From a virus, in the IMG/VR virus record IMGVR_UViG_3300046361_000034, positions 1 through 64,000 of that record: a DNA stretch of 64,000 nucleotides; one strand, given 5' to 3'. The position numbers were made by a program, and so were the translations under genes. The notes under the pieces were generated by a model. The model was not told the origin of the DNA and did not search any database. It saw only the letters and a list, made by a program, of their open reading frames with translations. Each line of letters opens with the position of its first letter. Within the stretch, counting starts at the first letter, position 1. This document shows positions 42,104-54,400 of this stretch, in pieces.

Positions 42104-45100
42104 ATGGGAAATTATGGAGATATAGGAGAATTTGTATATAATGAACAACGTTCTAGATTTGTTGCTCCTCCTAATGCTAAATTTCAAGCATTAGGTAAAA
42201 AACGAGAAGCTGATTATGTTCAAACTAAAAATGATGTTAATGCTTTGCAAACAATGATGAGAGCATTACCTAAAGATACTGATCCTGAATTATATAATGA
42301 AATATTAGCTAAACAAAATCAAGTATTATCTGGAGTAAATGCTGATAATTATGCAGATAAAGTTTTAGATATAGATCAATATTCTTACGATTTTGTAAAT
42401 AAAGATGGTGCATCTGAATTAATGCAGAAACAAAAACAAATTGGTGATGCTTATAAAGTTTATGATGATGCTTATGAAAAGGGTGAAATAGAAGATCCTG
42501 CTAAAGCTGAGTGGCATAAGCAACGTATAATGGCAGAAGCTAAAGCTAATCCTTTAAAGCGTGATGTTAATGGATTTATATCTAAACCTAATATTAAGCC
42601 TCATGCTTTTGTACCTTATGTTAATGGTCAAGAATTAGTTGATAAAACATTAAAAGGATGGGAAGCAGATGGAAGTGTTGTTTTAGATCCTAAAACTGGC
42701 AAATATAAAGTAAGTGATGAGGTTAGAGGTTACTTAGGTATAACAGATAGAGAAAGTATATCAGAAGCTGAGTTACTTCAAGCTGGTATTAAAACTTTAC
42801 AAAATGATGGTAAATACCAAAGTTATTTAAAAGAAGATGCTCAGTTTAAAACTAGAAATATTGAGCCTAATGCTGAAAATGTAAATGCTATATTAAGTGT
42901 TAATGTTAAAAAAGGATTATTTGGTACAGATAAACCTACTAATGAACAAATTCAAGAATCTATTAATAATGGTAGTTTAAATCCAGTATATGCTATTCAA
43001 GAGGCTTTTAAGAATGAAGAAATGATTAGTAAATCTGTTGTTCCTGCTGCTAAATATGGTTACACTAAAGATAAACTTACTTTATATAAAGATGAGTTAT
43101 TATTAGGTGCATTAAAAGCACAACAAGAAACTTATAAAGCACAAGCTAAACAACAAGCTGAATCTAATGTAGTTGTTACAGTAGAGCCTTTTACTTCTCA
43201 ACAAATTATTAATCCTACAAATATTAAAGCACTTGAAACTAATAAACAAAATTTAATAGAGCAACGTAAAAATCTTCAAATTACATTAAGAGCTAATCAA
43301 CAAGCATATAATAAAGGTAATTCTAATATTACTTTAGAAAAATTAGAAGATAATAATAAACAAGTAACTTTATTAGATAGACAGATTGAAGAACATGAAC
43401 AACAACAGAAATCTTTATCTAAAGCTTTACCTGACAGTGCTAAAAAATTAGGTATTAATTTAATTGATGGAAAAGATAGTGTTTATGATAAAAGTTATAA
43501 ACCTAGTTATGATATTGTTAAAAAGAAGAATCTTGAGACTTTAAAATCAATGGATTTTGAGGTAGATTTAACTGCTGACATAAAAACTGATAAAAATGGA
43601 GTAAAATATATAGATGATCCTGAATATACTTCTGGAAAAAGAATTGTTTATGACCCCTCTGTAAAAACTAATCCTGCATATTCTTCTACTGATACTGGTT
43701 TACAAAGAGTAGGAGATAAGTATATTTTAAAAGTTAAAGGTTCTAGTGGTACAATACCTACATTAATGACCTCTTATTTTTTAAAAAATGATGGAACTTT
43801 GAAAAATAATGTTACATTAAATAATCAAGATGATAAATCTAGATTATATAAAGTTCCTGATAGAGAAGAATTTGGTAAAATGGCTTTACAAGGTTATATT
43901 GATGATGAAACAAGTAGTAGTTTTGATGTTCCTTACACATATGAGAATACAGGTAAAAATTATAAACTTATGCATACTTCTGCTTTTCTTGATGATATTC
44001 AAAAAGTAAAAGATAGTCAAGGTACAATAGGTTTACCTCTTGTTCAAAGTCTTTCAGATATTATGGTTACTGGTGCAACAGTTAAAGATGCTGAGATGTC
44101 TTATGTTAACTTTGAAAAATCTAAAAATAAATCTTTTAGAGATACACCAAGTCAATATAGTATAGAAACAGTAGATGGTGTTACACCATTAGGAGATTAT
44201 CTTAAAGATAAATTTGGTATACCTGCTATAGATGGAAGATACATTGATTGGAAGGCTAGTGATATTAAAACGTTAATACAGACTTCTAGAGAATATGGTC
44301 AAAAAAATGGTATTAATATTGTTTTAACTCCTTACGGTAAAACATTTTTAGATAAGGAAACTGGTGCTGATGAAACTTATGCTAGAGAAAGACAAATTAA
44401 ATTAGTAGGTGTCAATACAATTAAAGATACTAGAGAAGAACAAAATGCACTTAAAAATATACTATTTAAATCATATGCTGGTCAAGCAGGAGATGGTTCT
44501 GACCATGCTACCGATATGAAGAAACAAATGGGTATTATTTATGCTAATAATTCTCCTGAGGGACAAGATTTAAATAGTAAGAATTTATATACTATGAGTG
44601 CTGGAGATGTTAAGCATTGGGATGTTAGAGGAACAGATTATCAAATTACTACTACTTCTAGAGATGCACAACAATCTGATATAATGAATGTAGATTTTCA
44701 TTTAGCTACTGTACAAAATGGACAACAAGTTACTTTAGCTAAATCTGAAAGTACAGGAATTACATCATGGGTTCCTACTAAAGATTTAGATGCAAATAAA
44801 GATATGGCAAGAGTAATATTTGAAAGTCCTGAAGATATTAAAGCTGTTGTTGGTGCTAAGTTACTAGATGAAGATTTTAAAGTTAATAAAGCAACAGTTA
44901 CTAGAAATGCTTTTGCTGAGTACTTACAAGTTAACACTGGTTATAAGTCTACTAATAGTGGTTCAGTAATTGAAACATATCAATCTATTCTTACTAGAAA
45001 TAAATCTTATTATGATGCTGAAAATACAATTAGTATATTAAATAATAAAGGAGAAAAGAAAACATTTGTTTCTAGAGTACCACAAGAAGATTTAGTTGAT

Positions 45101-45427
45101 TTAAGACAAACTGCTCCTGGAAATATCGATACAAATGTTCAATATCCTTATGTAAATAAAGATGTAGCACCAAATGTTAATAAGTTTATAGAAGATACTA
45201 ATGCTAAGGTTACTGGTGGTTTTAGAGGAAACTCTACCCATAATTTAGCTAAAGCAGGTGAGAATAGTTTACATAAATATGGTTATAGTTTAGATTTTGG
45301 TTATACTGATGAATTGTTTACAAATGTTAATAATCCTGAATTTTTAAAAGAACATGGTATTGTTAAATTTGAAAAGCATGAAAATCCGTTACATTTACAT
45401 ATAGAATTTGCACCTAATAATCCTTAA
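42104..45427 (+). CDS. Virion-internal protein with C-terminal M15-type peptidase domain
   Basis: A 1107-residue protein. The first ~1000 residues are helical and Lys/Gln/Asn-rich, without recognised domains, as in ejection proteins. The last ~80 residues hold an M15 (D-Ala-D-Ala carboxypeptidase/VanY) metal site: SLHKYGYSLDFGY with H1057 and D1064 (H-x6-D), and LHLHIEF with H1097/H1099. Such peptidases cut peptidoglycan cross-bridges or stems. A packaged enzyme at this position would open the cell wall during DNA entry. The domain is at the extreme C-terminus and complete in its ligands. Confidence 0.75.
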   Translation: MGNYGDIGEFVYNEQRSRFVAPPNAKFQALGKKREADYVQTKNDVNALQTMMRALPKDTDPELYNEILAKQNQVLSGVNADNYADKVLDIDQYSYDFVNKDGASELMQKQKQIGDAYKVYDDAYEKGEIEDPAKAEWHKQRIMAEAKANPLKRDVNGFISKPNIKPHAFVPYVNGQELVDKTLKGWEADGSVVLDPKTGKYKVSDEVRGYLGITDRESISEAELLQAGIKTLQNDGKYQSYLKEDAQFKTRNIEPNAENVNAILSVNVKKGLFGTDKPTNEQIQESINNGSLNPVYAIQEAFKNEEMISKSVVPAAKYGYTKDKLTLYKDELLLGALKAQQETYKAQAKQQAESNVVVTVEPFTSQQIINPTNIKALETNKQNLIEQRKNLQITLRANQQAYNKGNSNITLEKLEDNNKQVTLLDRQIEEHEQQQKSLSKALPDSAKKLGINLIDGKDSVYDKSYKPSYDIVKKKNLETLKSMDFEVDLTADIKTDKNGVKYIDDPEYTSGKRIVYDPSVKTNPAYSSTDTGLQRVGDKYILKVKGSSGTIPTLMTSYFLKNDGTLKNNVTLNNQDDKSRLYKVPDREEFGKMALQGYIDDETSSSFDVPYTYENTGKNYKLMHTSAFLDDIQKVKDSQGTIGLPLVQSLSDIMVTGATVKDAEMSYVNFEKSKNKSFRDTPSQYSIETVDGVTPLGDYLKDKFGIPAIDGRYIDWKASDIKTLIQTSREYGQKNGINIVLTPYGKTFLDKETGADETYARERQIKLVGVNTIKDTREEQNALKNILFKSYAGQAGDGSDHATDMKKQMGIIYANNSPEGQDLNSKNLYTMSAGDVKHWDVRGTDYQITTTSRDAQQSDIMNVDFHLATVQNGQQVTLAKSESTGITSWVPTKDLDANKDMARVIFESPEDIKAVVGAKLLDEDFKVNKATVTRNAFAEYLQVNTGYKSTNSGSVIETYQSILTRNKSYYDAENTISILNNKGEKKTFVSRVPQEDLVDLRQTAPGNIDTNVQYPYVNKDVAPNVNKFIEDTNAKVTGGFRGNSTHNLAKAGENSLHKYGYSLDFGYTDELFTNVNNPEFLKEHGIVKFEKHENPLHLHIEFAPNNP

Positions 45428-45436
45428 ATAATAAAT

Positions 45437-48400
45437 ATGGCATTAAATCCTAACTTTAGAAAAACTGTATCTAGTAAAGATATAGTTTTACCTCCAGATG
45501 CATCATCTGAAAATCCTCAACAAACTGTTGGGGATTTAGGCGTTCAAATTGGTTCACCTGTTTCAAGTACTTCTCATCCCTTAGAGGACTTAGGAAGTTT
45601 AGTACAAGGATATGTAGAAACTGGTAAAGAAAAATTACTTAATCTTAACTTAGATGAGTATGCTCCTTATTTTGGTAATAATATCGGAGCCTTTGGTAGC
45701 AAAGAAGACCTTGATAAAAGTAGAGCTTTTAGACAAGGAAGTGGGGAACAATTTCTTAATGCTGCTGGTAGAGTAGCTATTAACGTTGTTCCTGAAATGG
45801 TATCACAGCTAGCTAATGCTGCTGACTTTGAAGATTACTTTAATTCAGACCAAGAAGTTGGTAACTGGGTTAGTAATGCTATTAATAAATTTGAAGTAGG
45901 AGTAGATAAAGCTTTACCTATATACAGAGAAAATCCTGATAAACCTTTAGATATAGGTGATAATGCTTGGTGGTTTGAAAATGGTAGTAGTTTAGTTAAA
46001 TCTGCTGCTGCATTTGTTGGTGCAGGTTATCTTACTGGTGCTGCTGCAGGCTCACTATTTACTAAAGGCGGAGAAGCTCTTAAATGGCTTAGTACAATGG
46101 GTAAAGAAAGTCAGTTAGCAGATACAGGTAAACAAATTGCTAATGCTGGTGCAACTCTTGCTAATGCAATGATGTTAAATCAGGCTGAAGGTGTTGGTAT
46201 AGCAACCGATCAATTTCAAAAGAGTTATACTAGGGCATCTAATGACCTTAAAGCATCTGAAGAAGGTAAATCTTTAAGTGATGAAGAAATAGATAATCAA
46301 GCTAGAAAGATTGCTGCACAAGAAGCTACATCTGCACTTAACTTTAATAAGATTAATATTCTGTTAAATTTAACTTCTGCTAATATGTTTATGAAAACTT
46401 CTTTAGGTACTAGAAGTTTATTAAATGCTCCTAGTCTTAAACATGGGTTAATAGAACTCGGTAGAGAAGGTGCTCAAGAATATGGAGAAGAAGTTATTAA
46501 TGATATTTCTCAAAATCAAGCTACTGATAAAGATTATAGTTTTCAGAAAGCTATGGAGTACTCAATGACCGCACAAGGTATCGAAAGCGGGTTACTAGGC
46601 TTCATTGGAGGTGTCGGACAGACCGCCTTAACCAAAGCTGGAAAGTACCTACCTATATATAGCAATCGTGCCTACAATCAAGCGTATGCAAGTCATTATC
46701 AAAGTATGAAAAACACAGACTTGACTGATATTGAAAAAGATGCTAAAGCTAAAGAACTTGCATTAAGAGATGTAGGTACTAATAAATCTAGAGTTTCTGA
46801 TAAGTTTAATGAATCTAGTAGATATACTCAACAACAAAATGCTCTTAACAGGTGGCAGAATTTAGAAAATTCTGATAAAATTGGAGATATATCTAATGCT
46901 TTTTCTACTACTGATGAAATACTAGCTTTACATAAACAAATTGCTGATGCTCATGCTTCAGGAGATGTTGCTAAAGCTAAATCTTTAGAAGAAAGAACAT
47001 TTGGTTTACAAGCTAAACAAGCATTTCAAACTGGAACTACTGATGCATTTGAAAAAACATATAAATCTTTTGCTGCTTTAACACATGAAGAAGCTGAAAA
47101 GAAAGATATATATACAGAAGGAGATGAAAATACACCTAATTATTATAAAACTAGAGCTAATGAAGCAGTTAAAGATATTCAATCTCTAGAAACTATTTAT
47201 AATAATAGTCAAGCATATTTAAATAGTAATGATGTTTATGATATGGAAGAACATAAACATTATACTAATAAAGCTATTAAGTTAAATTTAGAAAATGTAA
47301 CTAAAGAATTTAATAATGCTTTAGAATTATATAAAAATAGACCTGAAACTTTACCTAGTAAAACTAATAGTTTTGTAGATTTAAATAGTCCATCTGGTTA
47401 TGATTTAAATAAAACTCAACCTAATTTTAAAAAGACTCCTAGCTATAGAAAGATTAAAGCTATGCTAGAAGCTGATAAAATTTATAGAGATAATATAGGA
47501 AATATACAAGAAGTTATAGATTTAACAACTTCTAGTAGTTACCAAGAAAAATTAAAAAATGCTATTAATAATAGTAGAAAAGCAGTAGTTAAAGAAAATA
47601 AGTTAAAACAAGTATTTAAGAAAAGATCTGAAAAGAAAAAAGAAATTAATACTTTAGTTAACACCTTAGCTAAACAAGCAAAAACAGAAGTAAATACTAA
47701 TAGTGTAGTAGAAGATGTTAATACTATTAATGATGTTATAGAACCTGGAAAAACTTTGCCTGTAGAGAATATTGAAGAAGAATCTGTTGTTACTCCTAAA
47801 CAAGATGAGGTTAAAAAGTCTTTTCCTAGTAAACCTGTATTTGTTAATGTTCCTTCATTTAATGATGCTACTATAAATAACAAATTTATAGAACTTAAAG
47901 GTATAGCTGAGAATCCTGATATATATTTAGAAGATAGTATTGATTATTTAGAAAAATCTATTGATGCTGTTAGAGTAGCAAAAGACTCTAACGCAATCCC
48001 TTCTCTAGAGGCAAACAATGTAGAGATTGGTTTAAATAGTCTTACAGAAGCTCTTAATGATTTAAAAGCACAAAAAGCACAAGAAGTTGTTAAGGCAGAT
48101 GTACTTAAAAGTATAGGGCGTCAATTATTAAATTCTATTAATGGAGAAGAAGATATTGATACAAATAATACCGATTCCCCTTCTAAGCAATTTGATAAAG
48201 CAAAACAACAAAGAGAAATTAATTTATTAATGGATTATCTTAATGTATTAGATAATACAGGAGTAGATATTACAGATTTCAAACAAGTTGTTAATTCATT
48301 TGAAAACAGTACTTCTAAAGCAGAAGTTATAAAAGCTTTTACTAAACTTAAAGGTCTTTTTATGGCTTATACTGGTCAAGAAGTTGAGGGTAGTTATGCT

Positions 48401-51400
48401 GAAATAATGTATGATTCTGTTGAGAAACAAAAATTATCTGATAGGTATAAAGGTATCAATAAGTATAATGTTATTGGTGATTTTTATACTGCTCCTAAAG
48501 ATGATATCTCTACAGATGCTTTAAATTCTATTGCTGATTTAGCTAAGTTAAATGGTTTAGATGTAAATGGTTCTGGTGTATCTACACAAATTTATAATGA
48601 TACTGCTGCTAATTTATTGGCATACTTATCTAAAAAATATAAAACTACATTTACTAGTAAAAAATCTGATAGTGGTCATAGATATATTGAGGTAACAAAA
48701 TCAGATTTAAATAATTTACTTAATGAGGCATTAAACCAAAGAGTATTAGATCCTGACTTTTTATCTGTTGGTAAAGAAATTACTTTTGTTCCTTTAGATT
48801 CAGTTACTTTAGAAAATGGTGATTTGTTATATGCTAAAGATGTGGATGTAAATGAAAAACCTATTGGTATTGCAGTAGATGGAGAATTAATTGATGGTTT
48901 ATATTTACACGATACTGGTTGGATAAATATAAATAATATAGATAATACTTCTGCAAATATTGTTAATGACCAAAATACTCTTAGAAATTTAAGAGCACAT
49001 ATATTAAATAGTAAAATACCTGTTACTACAGTTGTACAAGAAAGAAGTGCTGGTGTACCTATTTTAGATGAAAGTGGTGAATTAAGTACTGTATTAGAAA
49101 ATACACCTGATGTTGAAATAGGAATTATAAAAGAAGGTTCTGTATTTACTGGTAGAGAATCTATTGTACAAACAGTTAATATTTCTAGAATAGATGAAGG
49201 TAAAGGAGTTATTATTATTCCTTTTAATAATGAAAAATTAGCATTATCGGTAAAAAGAGCTAAATTAGATACTGGTGTAATTGATTCAATTATTACTGCT
49301 ACAGAATTGTATTTAAATGGTACTAAAACTGAGTTAACAGATGAATTAGATAAAACTTATCAAATTAATATATTAACTTCTAGAGGATTAGAACAGTATA
49401 TTAATCAATTTATTGGTTATTCGTCTTTAGATATTAAAGATAAACAATCTTTTTCTGATAAATTAATCAATATTGCTGATAATATTTCTTTAATACAATT
49501 TAATAATGGTAGGTTATATTATGGACAAGGACAAGAAATAGGAGTAAATGATATTTATCCTAGTAAAAATAATGGAGAAGAAAGACAAAAAGATTTAAAA
49601 CATTTTAGACAACATTTGAAAAAAATGTATCATCATATAAATTTAGATTTATTAGGTACAGATACTGGAATTAAACTTATGCAAAATAATAAAGTATTAA
49701 TACCTTATAATACTTATAATGAGTATGCTAAATCTGTTATGTTATCTCCTTATCTTTCTATGAAATTAGATAATGGTAAAACTATTTATACTTTACAAAG
49801 TAGAATTAAGTTTGATTTAGAAAAAGCATTTAGTAGTAATAATAAAGCTAAAAATGTTATTAAATCTTTATCAGAGCCTTTAGATAATACAAATGTAGAA
49901 AATACTGTTCAGCCTTTATCAGAACCTAAAAGTAATGATATAAGTTTACCTAATGGTAAAACTTTTAGTTTTAATGATGTAACAGAAGATACTTTAAGTC
50001 CTGCTAAAGAAAATAATAATTTACCAAATGTATTACTACCTATAGGAACATCAGGTAGTGGTAAATCTACATTTATAAAATCTTTACCACAAGAAAATTT
50101 AGTAATTATAGAACCTGATGCTATGAGAGTAGAATTTACAGGAGATATAAATAATAAAACTAAAGATAAAGAAATATATGAAGAAGCTACTAAAAGAGCT
50201 ATCATTGCTATTAAACAAGGCAAACAAGTAGTATTTGATACTACTAATTTAACTAAAGATAAAAGACTTCCTTTTATTGAAGCTATTAAAAAAGAAATAC
50301 CTAATGCTAATATTCAATATAAGTTAATGGAATTAAATCCAGAACTTGCTAAACAAAGAATAAAAGCGCAAATTGAAAAAGGAGAAAATAGAGCTAATGT
50401 TTCAGATGAAACAATAAATAGACATGCGCAAGCTTATCAACAAATGTTAGAAGATATTAAAGAAGAACCTTTAACAGAATTTAATGATAGTCCTAATTTA
50501 ATTGGAAATGAAAATTATGATGATTTAATTAATTCATCTTCTTTAATTCCAGGATTATCTGTTACTACTCAAACATCATTAGTTAGAAGTATTGTAAATG
50601 ATATTTATAACGAAGCTTCTGATAGTGCTGAACCTGTTAAACTTAATAAACAACTTAAATTAGCAGTTGAAAGTCTAGAAATGATTAGAGATAAAGCTGT
50701 TGAAATTAATCATTCTAAAGCTGGTGAAATTAATAAAGTTGTAGAAGCTGTTAAAGCTAATGTTAAAAAATTAACTAAGGCTGTTAATCTTGAGTACAAG
50801 AAAAGAAACAGTGTTGTAGGAGTTATTAATTTAGATAACTATAATGAATTATCTATAGATGAAGAACAAAGTATTAAAGATGGTGGTAACGATAAATTAC
50901 AACTAACTGAATATACTATTGACCCTAAAACTACTTTAACAGGTAGAGCTAAACAAATGTTAGAAGGTATTACTGATAAGAAAGTAACTATTACTGAAGA
51001 TGGTAAAGAATTTACTACTAAAACTACTTTATTAAATTTAAATATATTTATTCCTTTTGATATTGTTTATAATAACTTAATTAGTATATTAGGTAAATCT
51101 AATACTAATGCTAATATGGTTCAAGTAGATTCTAAATTGATTGAAAAACATGGTAAACATCCTGATTATGTAGTTCATGCTTTAGAAGAACTTTCTAAAC
51201 ATATTGAAACTAAACCATATTTAATTGATGTTATGGAGAAACTTAAAACTGCAGAACCTGATGTTCAAAACTCATTTATATCTGCATTGAATAAAGTTTC
51301 TACTAATCATATATATGTTCATGCATTATATGATAAACCTAATAACAAATATAGTTTAAGAATTAACAAAGCTGCTAGTAAAAATATTACAAATCTTGTA

Positions 51401-54400
51401 CTATCTGAATGGCAAAATAATCTTAATTATAGTAAATTACTTAGTTTAGACAATGATAGAATTATTTATAATTTTAGAGCCATAGATGCATTTAATAAAC
51501 AATTTAAAGAAATTGCTGATAAAAATGTCAATCCTAATTATAAAGAACTTAGTGATTTATTAAAATTAGTAGGAATAGAAATTCCTATTCAACTTTATAA
51601 TACTTGGAATAAATATGGAATTAAAGTAAAAGGAACTAATCAAACATTATTAGATTCTTTTAAATTTTCTACTGGTATATTTAAGAATATAGGTAAAAGA
51701 CTTAATTCTTATAATACTAATAATGCAGAATGGTTAAATCTATCTGAAAATAATTTATATGACGATAGTTCTTTTACAAGTTTAGCAAATTTAGTATCAT
51801 ATTATAGAGTAGACTTATTTAATGACTCTTTTAAAAATGCTAATGGTGATACTATTTTTGGTTATACAAATGATAGATATGCTATTACTAGAGCATTAAA
51901 ATTAAAAACAGATGTTAAATTATTATCTGATTTAAAGTCTGATGTATTTGCTCAAGATTCAGTTTGGTTAAACCAATTACTTAAAAAAGGAGATACTATA
52001 GCTATTAATGAAGAAAGTACTTTCTATAAATACTTTCAATATGGTACAGCTGAAAGCCTTAAAACTAAAAATGCTCTATTAGGTAAAACTATTGATACTC
52101 TTAAACCTGCTGAGTTAGCTAAATTTCATTTTAGTTTGTTTCAAAATGGTGGACTTAAAATAGGTAAAGATTCAGATCCTACTCCTATTATGCAAGTTAT
52201 TTATCCTACTATGGAAGAAAAAGCTAATGCTTTTATATTTCAAGTTCCTGGAGAATATTATAAACTTACTGCAGAAGGTAAAATGCATCCATCAGATAAA
52301 CAAAAACTTGTTGAAATTTTGATATATCCTGAAATTCAAAGAATATTAAAACATCAAGCTGATCCTAATGCTGTACAAATTGATGGGTATAAAGAAGGTG
52401 CTGGAAAATTTTTATTATTTCCTAAACTAAATGATGATGCTAGATTATTTGATAAAACAGGTCAATTATTAGATGAAGTTCTTTTACCTGAATTTAATGG
52501 TATAGATTTTCAAAATATACTACAAGAGCATTTATATAATCATTTAATGCAAATATTTAAAGATACTAGAGAAAATTGGAAAAAATTTGGTATTATTACT
52601 ACTGATAAAAATAGTAAACAAGATCAGTTTCAATATATAGATGCTAGTTATAAAGCTGCTTTTGCTGTACAAGGTATTAATACTACTCTTTTAAATTATG
52701 TAATTAATACTACTGTTGCTAATATGAATATACAACAGCTATTTATAGGAGATCCTGCTTTATATTATAAAGGAAGTTCTGATGCTATGACTACTGGTCA
52801 ACTTACAGCAGATAATCAAGGTAAACGCTTATCAGCTGATAATGCAGGTGCTATTCAATTATTATTCCCACAAGGAAGTACATTTAATACTTTAGTTATT
52901 AAAGATAATTATGTATCTAGTAAAAGAGCTGATTATATTGAAAAATTATATAAAGGTTTTCCTGATATTTATGGACAATATAAAAAAGGAACATTAATGT
53001 CAAATGGTAAACAATCTAAAGGTATAAACTCTACTGATGCTCAAGGTTATCATACTTTAGAAGAACATCTTGATATTATGCATTCATTAGGTACACTTAG
53101 TTTAAAAGATAAAACTAAAATTTTAGATACTTATAATAAAACTGGCAAAATTAATAAAAGTGATAAAGCATTAGTTTTACAACCTTTTAAACCTAGATAT
53201 GTAAATAACTTTAACAGATTTGGTGTTAATGCTAGGCTTTATTTTAAGTACTCTACTCTACCATTAATTAAACAATTTACTCAAGGTACTGATTTAGATG
53301 TATTAAGAGAACATATGGAGAAAAACAAAATACAACTTGTATTACATGAATCTGCTGTAAAAGTTGGAGGATCTGCTAATATTATTGATGTTTATGACTC
53401 TAAAGGTAATATTGTTATACCTGTTAAATGGAAAAGTAGTTTAATTACTAATATTCCTAGAGAAGGATTAGGTATACAACAAGATGTACCATACAATTCT
53501 AAACAAAAAACTGTTAATGATGGTACTCAACAAGCTAAAGAGTTGTTTACAAATATTATGGATATTGATGGATTTATTGATCCTGAAACTGGTAAAGCCG
53601 TAACTGGTAGAGAGTTATCTAAAACCTATTTAGTTAAATACAAAAAATCATTTTTATCTAAATATAATAAATTAATTCAAGAATTAGATTTTGATACTAA
53701 AACACATACTATAGGAAATTATGATAAATTATATAAACTTTTAGAAGATGAGGGTTATAATAGAAATTATAGTTCAAATGATATTCAAGGCTTAGAAACA
53801 GTTAAGATAGGTAATAAATCTGTTAAATTTACTGTACCATTATGGTTAAATACTGCTGATAGTAAAATCGTAGCATTACTAAATTCTATTGTAGATAATA
53901 AAGTTAGAAAAAGAAGTTTTAGAGGTAAGTCTTTTGTACTAGCTTCTGAAAGCGGTACTCAACTTAAAACTATTAAAGATGTTAATTTATCTGAAGTAGT
54001 AAAAGTAGGAGATTGGGATGGTACATTAAAAGGTGCTTGGGAAGATAATGAAAATAAAGGACAAATGTCTTATGCTGAAGTACTTGTTCCTTTTAAATTT
54101 TGGGATAATAAAGGAGAACTTCTTAAGTTAGATGAATTTATGAATGATGGAGTAATAGATTTAACTAGATTACCTGAAGAATTATTAGAAATATTTGGTT
54201 ATCGTATTCCTACATCTGGTTTAAATCTTATATCTAATATTAAAATAGTAGGATTTTTACCTGCTAGTTATGGCGATATAGTCATTGCTCCTGCTGATTT
54301 TATTGTACAAATGGGTTCTGACTTTGATGTTGATAAATTATATACTCATATGTATAATACTCATTATAATGATGTTACTAAATCTTTACATATTGTTAAT

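Noticed and set aside
49909-50223. Leftward open frame inside the giant gene
   Set aside because: It is antisense to the kinase domain, has no operon context and looks like a shadow frame of the rightward codons.
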